Shown here: positions 9,417 through 17,281 of the stretch, piece by piece
How the letters are laid out: the number at the start of each line of letters is the position of its first letter
Position numbering within the stretch: the first letter of the stretch is position 1
Source of the DNA: Candidatus Scybalocola faecipullorum
Lineage (GTDB): Bacteria > Bacillota > Clostridia > Lachnospirales > Lachnospiraceae
NCBI GenBank assembly: GCA_018716485.1
Contig: DVJY01000032.1
Span: 1-64,000 of the forward strand
DNA: 64,000 nt
Reading direction: 5' to 3'
Translations under genes and position numbers: made by a program
Notes under the pieces: model-generated
Databases searched by the model: none
Told to the model about the DNA's origin: nothing
Seen by the model: the letters and a program-made list of their open reading frames with translations, nothing else

Positions 9417-9469
9417 AAAAAAAGCGCTTCTTGTACTGCGAACCACTCTCGCAAGTATCAATAGCGCTT
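9417..9469 (-). terminator. Riboswitch-linked intrinsic terminator
   Basis: On the minus strand, AAGCGCT (9469-9463) pairs with AGCGCTT (9429-9423). An inner 8-bp helix (TACT-bulge-GCGA with TCGCAGTA) extends it, and seven U residues follow. The 5' arm is also the conserved 3' core of the lysine aptamer, so the aptamer and terminator cannot both form fully. Confidence 0.85.
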
Positions 9470-9634
9470 CATGTTTTCCTGAAATCACATGACAAAGACC
9501 GGGTACTGAACCAGATCTTCAAGCGGCAGGGCGGCCACTTCCCTGACACTTTCGGCAGAAACCACATTCACTACCGGCTTCGGAAGTGCCTCCCTTGGCA
9601 TCCGATAACTACCTTAGCTTCTGCGCCTCTATTG
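9459..9634 (-). promoter_or_regulatory. Lysine riboswitch (L box), probably ON type
   Basis: About 176 nt in the leader of kal. P1 is CAATAG (9634-9629) with CTATTG (9464-9459). Conserved elements follow in order: AGAGGCGC, a GGTAGTT segment, GCAGAA pairing with TTCTGC that runs directly into GCCGAAAG, and an ATG-AAGCGCTAT end that matches the ATGGAGCGCTAT-like 3' core of the family. The pairing of GCGC-side bases before the GCCGAA motif mirrors the layout I recall from the Thermotoga lysine aptamer. The 3' core doubles as the terminator arm, so lysine binding should block termination and turn on the lysine catabolic operon. Confidence 0.88.
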
Positions 9635-9681
9635 TAATTAATTGGTTATATTGACAGTTTTTTGTCCTGCAATATAGCTTC

Positions 9682-9710
9682 ATCATACTATTTGACGAAA
9701 TTTTTGTCAA
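9682..9710 (-). promoter_or_regulatory. Promoter of the lysine-fermentation operon
   Basis: Minus strand TTGACA (9710-9705), 17-base spacer, TATGAT (9687-9682). The expected start of transcription is near 9675, about 40 bases upstream of the aptamer. The -35 overlaps the stop codon of the upstream MutS-like gene. Confidence 0.85.
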
Positions 9711-11170
9711 TAGCTCTTTTCGATAATATTTAAAACGTCTTCATCAAGTCCCAGCATGCGGCATATATTCAGCGCGTCTTTCGGACAGTCGGTTTCTCCG
9801 TAAACCTGATATATACCGTAATTCATATGACTGGCAATCAGATCCACGCCTTTGCGCGCGCCTGCGGCGGCAATCTCCGACTTCAGTTTCTTCATGTCGA
9901 CTTCTTTAAGACCGATGACCTGATAATGCCTTCCGGCACACTCGGCCACATGATCATAATGGGTCGTCAGCAGCGCCACCGACCGGGATGCGTTTAAATA
10001 TTTTGTCACTGCCCTGACAATACGCGCACCCTCATCGGGATTTGTCCCTCTTGCAAATTCATCGAGAAAAATCATACAGAAAGCGCGCTTTGATGCCCTG
10101 ATCACTTCATCCAGCATCACAATCTCCGCTCCAAAGCTGGACAGGCCCTCTTCTGGCGACTGCTTATCTTCTGCGATGAAATAAAATTCTTCAAATATAG
10201 GTACACCGGCCTTTTTGGCAAACGGATAAAATCCGCACAATGTCAGCAGCACGTTCAATGCAACAGTCTTAAGCGTCACACTTTTCCCGCCCATATTTGC
10301 GCCTGTAATAACGCTGGCGCCGCGGCCGGCGGCAATAGATATGGGCGTAAATGTTTTGCCTTGTTCCTTCAGGCACCGGGCAACATATGGATGAACGGCA
10401 TCTTCAAAATACACTTCAGCGTCTGTAATTTTTGGCTTTGCACATCCGCAGGTCTTGGCCAGACGCGCTTTTTGTAGAAGCAGATCCAAATCCGCGGTCA
10501 TTTTAATATTTTTCTGCATATCCGTCAGGGCAGGCCCAAGTGCCTGTGTAATTTCTATGCGGATGTTTTTTTCTTCTTCCTCTTCCCCCACAACAATACG
10601 CAGACGCTTCGCTTTAAGCATCTGCTTTTCTTCTTCAGAGACTGCTTTTCTGATTTTAAGTTCAATTTCCTTTTTATCCTGCCGGATATCCTTTAACTTC
10701 TGTGAATAACGCTCACTGATATAAAATCCCGGGATACGGCGCCGATCCGGATCCACTGCATCAAGCGCCTGTACCGTATTTTCAAAACTGAAGCCTTGAA
10801 GTTTACATAAATCATTTAATTTTTGCCATGGCTCCATCATCTTTTCCGACTGTATGAGAAAATATTTAATCTCAAACAATTCAATATCATTAAAGCCAAT
10901 GTCCTCAGTTTCACGGGTTAATGTGGGACGTATATCCTTAAAATGACCGAATATGATGTTCAGCGCGTCTATATACGGCTTTGCTTCATCAAAATGGGCA
11001 CAAATTTTTTCAATATTGTCCAGTTCTCTCAGCAATTCCTGCTTTTGTGACACTGTGTACGGCATCAGTCGTCTGCTTTTTTCCCGGCCGAAACATGACG
11101 CCGGGTTTAAAAGTTCCACCACAGCATTCAGTCCCAGCATCTGCTTTTGTTCATACGTCAGTTGAATCAT
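9707..11170 (-). CDS. MutS-related ATPase of the lysine aminomutase cluster (KamC-like)
   Basis: 487 residues. Only the MutS ATPase half is present: Walker A GANMGGKS at 290-297, Walker B and signature LDEFARGTNPDEG around 369-381 (compare DExxRGT in MutS), and TTHYDH after it. The N-terminal mismatch-recognition domains are absent, while a charged coiled-coil-like stretch lies at 155-205. MutS-like ATPases recur beside B12-dependent lysine and ornithine aminomutases, where they are thought, not proven, to help reactivate the mutase. It starts 20 bases inside the end of the preceding P-loop gene, so the two are coupled. It lies just upstream of the riboswitch promoter, so it is expressed from a separate upstream start. 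Confidence 0.82.
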   Translation of the reverse strand: MIQLTYEQKQMLGLNAVVELLNPASCFGREKSRRLMPYTVSQKQELLRELDNIEKICAHFDEAKPYIDALNIIFGHFKDIRPTLTRETEDIGFNDIELFEIKYFLIQSEKMMEPWQKLNDLCKLQGFSFENTVQALDAVDPDRRRIPGFYISERYSQKLKDIRQDKKEIELKIRKAVSEEEKQMLKAKRLRIVVGEEEEEKNIRIEITQALGPALTDMQKNIKMTADLDLLLQKARLAKTCGCAKPKITDAEVYFEDAVHPYVARCLKEQGKTFTPISIAAGRGASVITGANMGGKSVTLKTVALNVLLTLCGFYPFAKKAGVPIFEEFYFIAEDKQSPEEGLSSFGAEIVMLDEVIRASKRAFCMIFLDEFARGTNPDEGARIVRAVTKYLNASRSVALLTTHYDHVAECAGRHYQVIGLKEVDMKKLKSEIAAAGARKGVDLIASHMNYGIYQVYGETDCPKDALNICRMLGLDEDVLNIIEKSY

Positions 11171-12191
11171 TTATTCCCTCCTCCACATTAATCACCGGAA
11201 CCTCCACAGCTTCAGACATCCGGTCAAGAAATTCCTGTTTATCAAAATGATATCCATATGCCGAAAACGGATTAATCGTCACTGCTGCCAAAGAAATCGG
11301 ATCAAGTACTGCCAGCCGCGCCCCCTTAACAAACAGTTTCTCACAAACCGGCGGACTGAGAAGAATTTTGCTGCTGTCTCCTGTGATCACCGTCTTATCC
11401 CTGAATGAAATATTGGACATAAGCAGCGGTTTTAAAATACCGTCGCTTAAAGCGCCGTCCACAAAAATATAGTTAAAGCCGCTGTTTTCCCTGCTTCCCA
11501 ATGCTGTACTCATCTCCTTCGCCGTCTTTATCCTCCGCACATCGCCCTGATCATTGGCAAGCACTGCTTTGGCGCTGCCTGCGGCGGCACGTATGGCGCT
11601 GAGCGCCCTGCCGCATTTTGGCGGCTGCAGCGACAACAGGCGGCAAAAATAGGCCGTATGATTCACAACCGTCTGCATATCCTTGTGATAAGAGGCGCCT
11701 GTGCACAGCACTGCCGCTTCCGCCACCCGCGCGGAACCGAGGGTTTTCCTGCTGACAGCGCCGTCGATCAGTATTTTCTGCGCGCCGAATGCTCTGAACA
11801 TGCCTGATATTTCTATAATTTGTTCATTCATGGACGGTCCTGCCAGTTGGACATTGCCGTCGCTTAACGCCCTGATCACAACGACTTCTCCCATTGGAGT
11901 ATTCATCCCCGTTACCGCCAGTATTTCTTTTGTAATATCACACCATTCAAGCAGCCCGGCTGCCGTTGCGATCAGCGTACCTTCATGGATATAAATACCC
12001 GGTTTTTTCGTTCCCGTCACAACATCGGTGCTCTCACCGTCACGGCCCACCGATGTCACGGCAAAAGTCTCATGCCGGTCGTTAAGATCTGCGATCAAAT
12101 GATTCAGCGCCGTTGTCTTCCCCGCGTTTTTACACATGCCGATCATAGACAGCGATGTGTATTTTTCTGTCAATAGACCTAAAGACGTCAT
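11151..12191 (-). CDS. P-loop protein of the lysine aminomutase cluster (KamB-like)
   Basis: 346 residues. A Walker A motif, GMCKNAGKTT, sits at 18-27, which suggests ATP or GTP binding. The rest has no family I can name with certainty; it matches the second accessory protein that usually pairs with the MutS-like protein in lysine-fermentation clusters. The start at 12191 follows GGAGGAGG. It overlaps the MutS-like gene and follows the methyltransferase by 20 bases. I infer a role with the MutS-like partner in maintaining aminomutase activity; this is not shown by the sequence. Confidence 0.7.
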   Translation of the reverse strand: MTSLGLLTEKYTSLSMIGMCKNAGKTTALNHLIADLNDRHETFAVTSVGRDGESTDVVTGTKKPGIYIHEGTLIATAAGLLEWCDITKEILAVTGMNTPMGEVVVIRALSDGNVQLAGPSMNEQIIEISGMFRAFGAQKILIDGAVSRKTLGSARVAEAAVLCTGASYHKDMQTVVNHTAYFCRLLSLQPPKCGRALSAIRAAAGSAKAVLANDQGDVRRIKTAKEMSTALGSRENSGFNYIFVDGALSDGILKPLLMSNISFRDKTVITGDSSKILLSPPVCEKLFVKGARLAVLDPISLAAVTINPFSAYGYHFDKQEFLDRMSEAVEVPVINVEEGINDSTDV

Positions 12192-12211
12192 AAATACCTC
12201 CTCCGGATGAT

Positions 12212-12964
12212 TTAAGGCTTTACGGCAAGACTTGCCCAAAAAGACGGTATGTTCATTTCATGCAGGCGCCCGCTGCCGTTTGTATCCTCATAAATATCTT
12301 TCAGTATAAATCCTGCCCTCAGCTGGCCGCCGATCTGTTCTTCAACGCCGTGGGAAAACTGAAAGCCTTCATTGCATGCCATACTCTTTTTCAAATGCGC
12401 TTCATTTTTCAGCGGATCAAATGGCAGTTCATAAACAATCCGTTCCTGTGCATCGTCAACTATAAAGTTCATGCCATTGTCAAGTCCGGCAATCAGACGT
12501 CCGCCGCTTTTAAGAATTCTGAAACATTCCAGCCATACGTGATAAACATCCTGAATATAGCAATTAGATACGGGATGAATGATCATATCAAAGGACTCAT
12601 CTTCAAAAGGCAGTCTTTTTGTCATATCCGCCTGTACAACTGTAATATCATAACCTTCCCGTGCGGCAACCATCCGCTCCGTCTCCAGCTGGACATCTGA
12701 ATAATCAAGCACCGTTACGTCAGCACCCAGCGCCGTCAGTATCGGTCCCTGCTGTCCGCCGCCTCCGGCCAGCGCCAGCACTTTTTGGCCCGCAGCAGGC
12801 TCAATCCATGCTTTTGGCACCGGCTTGGCCGCCGTAATACACAGTGCGTAATCTCCCTTTTTTGCCCAGACAAATACTTCATGAGAAATCGGACGTCCCC
12901 ATTCCCAACCGTCACGGCACCAGCCGTTAATCACTTCTCTGTTTTTATCTGTATAATCTGCCAT
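12212..12964 (-). CDS. Class I SAM-dependent methyltransferase
   Basis: 250 residues. The SAM site is visible as VLALAGGGGQQGPI (motif I) followed by an acidic DYSD (motif II) and QADMTKRLPF, then SFDMIIHPVSNCYI. I chose the ATG at 12964, preceded by AGGAGG; the open frame continues upstream to 13237 without a ribosome site and over the divergent promoter. It heads the unit with the P-loop and MutS-like genes. Substrate unknown. The neighbourhood would permit a role in cobalamin or lysine metabolism, but nothing in the protein supports that directly. Confidence 0.78.
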   Translation of the reverse strand: MADYTDKNREVINGWCRDGWEWGRPISHEVFVWAKKGDYALCITAAKPVPKAWIEPAAGQKVLALAGGGGQQGPILTALGADVTVLDYSDVQLETERMVAAREGYDITVVQADMTKRLPFEDESFDMIIHPVSNCYIQDVYHVWLECFRILKSGGRLIAGLDNGMNFIVDDAQERIVYELPFDPLKNEAHLKKSMACNEGFQFSHGVEEQIGGQLRAGFILKDIYEDTNGSGRLHEMNIPSFWASLAVKP

Positions 12965-13022
12965 TAATTTTCTCCTCCTGTACACTGATGCTATCATAAA
13001 TTCCTCAAAGCCACAATGTTTA

Positions 13023-13051
13023 TTTACTTCTCTTTGTTTATTTGCTATAAT
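13023..13051 (+). promoter_or_regulatory. Promoter of the nhaC-TM1266-hydE-hydF run
   Basis: TTTACT (13023-13028), 17-base spacer, TATAAT (13046-13051). It lies in the 121-bp gap with the divergent methyltransferase, upstream of an AAGGAGGAGG ribosome site. Confidence 0.6.
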
Positions 13052-13085
13052 TTTTTCATGATTGATTTTTAAGGAGGAGGTTCTT

Positions 13086-14699
13086 ATGATAGACCTTACA
13101 GGTATCGGCGGTGCGGATTCCAATGCCAACGCAGGCATACTGTCCATTATCCCGCCTATTGTTGCCATCGTCTTGGCACTGATCACAAAGGAAGTGGTCT
13201 TTTCCCTGATTCTCGGCATTTTATCCGGCACAGTCATCTATTCTTTACTCATGGGCTACGGCCCTGCCGGCGTTCTTGCCTCTACAACACAGCTGATGGC
13301 CGAAAAACTGGCAGAAAATACATCGATGATTTTATTTCTCTGTCTTTTGGGTATAGTTGTCGCCGTCATTAACAAGGCAGGCGGCTCAAAGGCTTACGGA
13401 GACTGGGCATCTGCCAAGTTGTCGACCAAGCGCTCTGCCGGCCTTGCAACGTCAGCGCTTGGCGTCATCATTTTCATCGACGACTATTTCAATTGTCTGA
13501 CGGTGGGCACGGTTATGCGTCCTGTCACCGACAAACTGAAAATGTCCCGTGAAAAACTGGCATATATCATCGACGCGACTGCCGCTCCGGTATGTATCAT
13601 TGCGCCCATATCTTCATGGGCCGCTGCGGTTATCTCCTATTTTCCGGCAAGTTCCGGCAACGGCATGACCGCATTTTTAGAATCCATCCCGTTTAATTTT
13701 TATGCCATGCTTACCATTTTCATGGTCTTTTACATGTCCATTAAAAAGAATGCGGACTACGGCCCGATGGCTCTCGCCGAAAAGCGCTGCGTGGAAGAAG
13801 GCTTTTTTAACACCGCCAACGAAGGCCGCGCCGAAGAAGAATTCGAAAAAATTTCCGGCAAAAAAGGCAGAGTCATCGACCTTGCCCTTCCTGTCATTGT
13901 TCTTGTTGTTTTTTCTGTCATCTCCATGCTTTATGTAGGAGGTATGTGGACACCGGGCAGTGCCGGATATATGAATTTATTTACAGCTTTTGGAGAAACT
14001 GATGCAGGTTCCGCCCTTGCTCTTTCCGCATTCGCATCGCTCATTTTTATTTTTATTTATTTTATGCTCCGCCGTACACTGAACTTTAAGGAATTTTTTT
14101 CATGTATTAACACCGGTATCAATAACATGGTTCCGGCATGTGTCATTTTAACGCTGGCATGGACGATCAGCGGTGTATGCCGCGATCTGCTCAAAACCGG
14201 TTCATTCGTTGCGGATTTTGTACAGCAGTCCGGCATCCCTGTACATATTATCCCTGCCTGCATTTTCCTGATCGCATGCCTGCTTTCATTCGCTACAGGC
14301 ACCGCATGGGGTACTTTCGGCATTTTAATTCCGATTGTCATCGCAATCTGTGAAGTGGCTGCGCCTGAACTGGTCATTGTCAGCTTATCTGCCACACTGG
14401 CCGGCTCTGTTTTCGGTGACCATGCTTCTCCGATCTCAGATACGACAATTCTGGCCTCGGCCGGTGCGGAATGCAATCATCTGGCTCATGTGGGCACACA
14501 GGCGCCATATGCTGTCACCGTTGCCGTATGCTGCTTTATCGGCTATCTGATCGCCGGCCTGACCCGCTCAGTGCTGGGTCATACGCTCAGCCTGATTTTA
14601 AGTCTCGGCATCGGACTGGTGCTTTTGATCATTCTGCTCCAGATTCTTCCGAAAGTCTGGAATACCGATTCCATGAAAACTGCAAAAGAAAGGAATTAG
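13086..14699 (+). CDS. NhaC-family antiporter/amino-acid transporter
   Basis: 537 residues, about 11-12 hydrophobic segments, NhaC type (YuiF/NhaC superfamily). Typical features include IFIDDYFNCLTVGTVMRPV and the late FGDHASPISDTTILAS motif. Family members exchange Na+ and H+, and several paralogues move amino acids. Next to lysine or ornithine fermentation genes they are plausible substrate/product carriers, so lysine uptake is my inference. The ATG at 13086 follows AAGGAGGAGG. It is divergent from the lysine accessory genes, and the next gene starts three bases after its stop, joining it with hydrogenase maturation genes. Confidence 0.85.
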   Translation: MIDLTGIGGADSNANAGILSIIPPIVAIVLALITKEVVFSLILGILSGTVIYSLLMGYGPAGVLASTTQLMAEKLAENTSMILFLCLLGIVVAVINKAGGSKAYGDWASAKLSTKRSAGLATSALGVIIFIDDYFNCLTVGTVMRPVTDKLKMSREKLAYIIDATAAPVCIIAPISSWAAAVISYFPASSGNGMTAFLESIPFNFYAMLTIFMVFYMSIKKNADYGPMALAEKRCVEEGFFNTANEGRAEEEFEKISGKKGRVIDLALPVIVLVVFSVISMLYVGGMWTPGSAGYMNLFTAFGETDAGSALALSAFASLIFIFIYFMLRRTLNFKEFFSCINTGINNMVPACVILTLAWTISGVCRDLLKTGSFVADFVQQSGIPVHIIPACIFLIACLLSFATGTAWGTFGILIPIVIAICEVAAPELVIVSLSATLAGSVFGDHASPISDTTILASAGAECNHLAHVGTQAPYAVTVAVCCFIGYLIAGLTRSVLGHTLSLILSLGIGLVLLIILLQILPKVWNTDSMKTAKERN

Positions 14700-14702
14700 A
14701 CC

Positions 14703-14948
14703 ATGCAGACACGTATCGCCGTTATCGGCATTATTGTTGAAAATCCGGATTCTGTAGCCAGACTGAATGCGCTGCTCCACGAATATTCCAACTACATTCT
14801 CGGACGTATGGGCATCCCCCACAGAGAGCGTGGTCTGTCAATCATCAGCATCGTCCTCGACGCGCCCAATGATATTATCAGCGCCCTTTCAGGAAAATTG
14901 GGCATGCTGCCCGACGTCAGTACAAAAACAATTTATTCAAAGGTATGA
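14703..14948 (+). CDS. TM1266-type putative iron-only hydrogenase system regulator
   Basis: 81 residues, a ferredoxin-like/ACT-like fold protein resembling Thermotoga TM1266, annotated as an iron-only hydrogenase system regulator because it recurs beside hydE/hydF/hydG. The sequence has the conserved IGIIVENPDSV start and GIPHRERGLSIISIVLDAP middle. No DNA-binding domain can be seen, so the regulatory role is by association. It starts three bases after the transporter stop and ends six bases before hydE. Confidence 0.85.
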   Translation: MQTRIAVIGIIVENPDSVARLNALLHEYSNYILGRMGIPHRERGLSIISIVLDAPNDIISALSGKLGMLPDVSTKTIYSKV

Positions 14949-14954
14949 CTAAAC

Positions 14955-15998
14955 ATGATACAAACATTGATTGAACAACTGGAAGCAGAACACATTCTGC
15001 CATTTGAAGATTTGATCCGTCTGCTGACCGAAGCCGATGATGATGACCGGGCATTTCTTTTTCAAAGAGCCCGGGCCGTCACCGACCGGTATTACGGCCA
15101 TGATATTTATACCCGGGGACTGATTGAATTTACAAATTATTGTAAAAATGACTGTCTGTACTGCGGTATACGCAGAAGTAACCGCCATGTGGAGCGCTAT
15201 CGTCTGAGCGAAGACGACATTCTCGCCTGCTGCCGGGAGGGACGGAAATTGGGATTTTCCACTTTTGTCCTTCAGGGCGGTGAAGATCCTTTCTACACCC
15301 GCGAACGGATGTGCCATATTGTTTCTGCCATCCGGGAACATTTTCCGGAATGCGCCATTACCCTTTCTATCGGCGAAAAAAGTTATGACGACTATCTGGC
15401 CTATTATAAGGCGGGCGCCAACCGGTATCTGCTCCGCCATGAAACGGCCGATGAACTGCACTACGCCAAGCTGCATCCGCCGGAACTTTCTCTGAAAAAC
15501 CGTATGCGCTGTCTGTATGACTTAAAGGCCATCGGCTATCAGACCGGCACCGGCTTTATGGTCGGCTCTCCCGGACAGACGCCGCAGACACTGGCTAAAG
15601 ATTTACTGTTCATTCATAAACTCCAGCCGGAGATGATCGGCATCGGCCCGTTTATCGCCCACCATGATACACCGTTTAAAGATTGTGCCAACGGCACATT
15701 GGATATGACAGTCTTTCTCATTGCCGTGCTGAGGCTTATCCGCCCAAATGCTCTGATTCCGGCGACCACAGCCCTTGGAACCATTCACCCGGATGGCAGA
15801 AAAATGGGGGTGCTTGCCGGCGCCAATGTGGTCATGCCCAATCTTTCACCGCTGAACGTACGCCATCAATACACTTTATATGACAACAAAATTTACATGG
15901 ATGCTGAAGCCGCCGAGAGCCGGGGCCGTTTAAAAGAAGAAATGGCTTCCATCGGCTATCGCATTACTGATGCGCGGGGCGATATGAAACCGCTCTAG
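14955..15998 (+). CDS. hydE: [FeFe]-hydrogenase H-cluster radical SAM maturase HydE
   Basis: 347 residues. Radical SAM enzyme acting on a cysteine-derived iron precursor in assembly of the H-cluster dithiomethylamine bridge. Cluster cysteines C63, C67 and C70 (CKNDCLYC) match the positions I recall for Thermotoga HydE. The GGEDPFYT and GFMVGSPGQT segments are typical. A weak ribosome site (AAAGG) lies about 12 bases before the ATG. It lies in line with the TM1266-like gene and hydF; hydG, which supplies CO and cyanide, is not in this window. Confidence 0.93.
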   Translation: MIQTLIEQLEAEHILPFEDLIRLLTEADDDDRAFLFQRARAVTDRYYGHDIYTRGLIEFTNYCKNDCLYCGIRRSNRHVERYRLSEDDILACCREGRKLGFSTFVLQGGEDPFYTRERMCHIVSAIREHFPECAITLSIGEKSYDDYLAYYKAGANRYLLRHETADELHYAKLHPPELSLKNRMRCLYDLKAIGYQTGTGFMVGSPGQTPQTLAKDLLFIHKLQPEMIGIGPFIAHHDTPFKDCANGTLDMTVFLIAVLRLIRPNALIPATTALGTIHPDGRKMGVLAGANVVMPNLSPLNVRHQYTLYDNKIYMDAEAAESRGRLKEEMASIGYRITDARGDMKPL

Positions 15999-16030
15999 GC
16001 AGACTTCAAATGCGTCAGAAGGAGGAACTT

Positions 16031-17224
16031 ATGAGTCTGAATGATACACCCAGATCCGAACGGCTTCACATTGGCCTTTTCGGCAAAACAAACAGCGGCA
16101 AATCATCATTGATCAATGCGCTGACCGGACAGGATATTGCTATTGTCTCCGATGTTGCGGGAACCACTGCCGATCCGGTCTATAAATCTATGGAAATTCA
16201 CGGCATCGGCCCTGTGGTATTTATCGATACCGCCGGCTTTGATGACAGCAGCATCCTTGGAGAGATGCGTGTCCGCAAAACAGGCGAAGCGCTTCAAAAG
16301 ACGGATATTGCTCTTGTCATTTTCACAGACACAGACATTGATCAGGAACTGGCATGGATTGAAAAATTAAAGGCGCAGAAAACGCCGGTGATTCCTGTCA
16401 TTAATAAAATCGACCTTCTTGGCAAAAAAGCTGAGGATATCGCCGAAAAAATTCACTCTGCCTGTCATCTGCGCCCGGTTGCCGTCAGCGCTCTTGACCG
16501 CAGCGGCATTGCAGCCATTCGTGAAGCAATCATGCGCAGGCTTCCGGAAGATTATGATGTGCCGAGTCTGACTTCTCCGATTGTTAAGGAAAACGCCCTC
16601 GTGCTTCTTGTGATGCCTCAGGATATTCAGGCGCCTAAAGGACGGCTTATACTGCCTCAGGTGCAGACCATCAGAGATCTTCTGGACAAGCACTGTGTAG
16701 TCGTTTCTGTAACGACAGACGGCATTGACCGCGCGCTGGAATCCCTTGGCCGGGCGCCGGATGTTATTATCACAGATTCTCAGGTCTTTAAGACCGTCTA
16801 CGACAAAAAGCCGGCCAAAAGTCTTTTAACATCTTTCTCTGTTTTGATGGCCGCATACAAAGGGGATATCGATTATTTTACTGAAAGCGTCCGCGCTATC
16901 GAATCGCTGACCGAACAGTCCCGGGTACTTATTGCCGAAGCATGTACCCATGCGCCGCTGGCTGAAGATATCGGCCGTGAAAAGATTCCCCGTTTTCTCC
17001 GGAAAAAAGTGGGCAGCGGTCTGACTGTCGACATTGTCTCAGGACAGGATTTTCCTGAAGATTTAAGCGGTTATGACTTAATCATCCATTGCGGCGGATG
17101 TATGTTCAACCGAAAATATATGCTGTCACGGGCAGGTCAGGCAAAGGCTCAGCATGTGCCGATGACCAACTACGGCGTGACCATTGCTTATTTAAATGGC
17201 ATCTTAGATAAAATCAGTTTTTAA
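16031..17224 (+). CDS. hydF: [FeFe]-hydrogenase maturation GTPase HydF
   Basis: 397 residues. Scaffold that assembles the 2Fe subcluster and delivers it to apo-hydrogenase. The GTPase domain has G1 GKTNSGKSS (18-26), G3 DTAG and G4 NKID. The C-terminal cluster site has a Cys in ACTHAP near residue 303 and HCGGC at 353-357, the expected iron-sulfur ligands. The ATG at 16031 follows GGAGG; the frame is open a further seven codons upstream without a site. Last gene of the run, followed by a strong terminator. Confidence 0.94.
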   Translation: MSLNDTPRSERLHIGLFGKTNSGKSSLINALTGQDIAIVSDVAGTTADPVYKSMEIHGIGPVVFIDTAGFDDSSILGEMRVRKTGEALQKTDIALVIFTDTDIDQELAWIEKLKAQKTPVIPVINKIDLLGKKAEDIAEKIHSACHLRPVAVSALDRSGIAAIREAIMRRLPEDYDVPSLTSPIVKENALVLLVMPQDIQAPKGRLILPQVQTIRDLLDKHCVVVSVTTDGIDRALESLGRAPDVIITDSQVFKTVYDKKPAKSLLTSFSVLMAAYKGDIDYFTESVRAIESLTEQSRVLIAEACTHAPLAEDIGREKIPRFLRKKVGSGLTVDIVSGQDFPEDLSGYDLIIHCGGCMFNRKYMLSRAGQAKAQHVPMTNYGVTIAYLNGILDKISF

Positions 17225-17232
17225 GAGATATC

Positions 17233-17272
17233 AAAGAGACGCAGCCAGTCATCGCCGGCCGCGTCTCTTTTT
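17233..17272 (+). terminator. Terminator after hydF
   Basis: AAAGAGACGC pairs with GCGTCTCTTT across a G+C-rich loop, followed by TTTTT on the plus strand. It also separates hydF from the convergent GH3 gene. Confidence 0.85.
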
Positions 17273-17281
17273 CATATACAT

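Noticed and set aside
9323..9454. N-terminal extension of kal starting at 9454
   Set aside because: It runs through the terminator hairpin and the 3' flank of the riboswitch, and the ATG at 9322 has a strong ribosome site and the family-typical N-terminus.
9707..11170. Mismatch repair MutS or MutS2
   Set aside because: The mismatch-binding and Smr domains are absent, the length is only 487 residues, and the neighbours are lysine aminomutase genes.
12965..13237. 91-residue N-terminal extension of the methyltransferase
   Set aside because: No ribosome site, composition unlike the family, and it covers the promoter and start of the divergent transporter gene.
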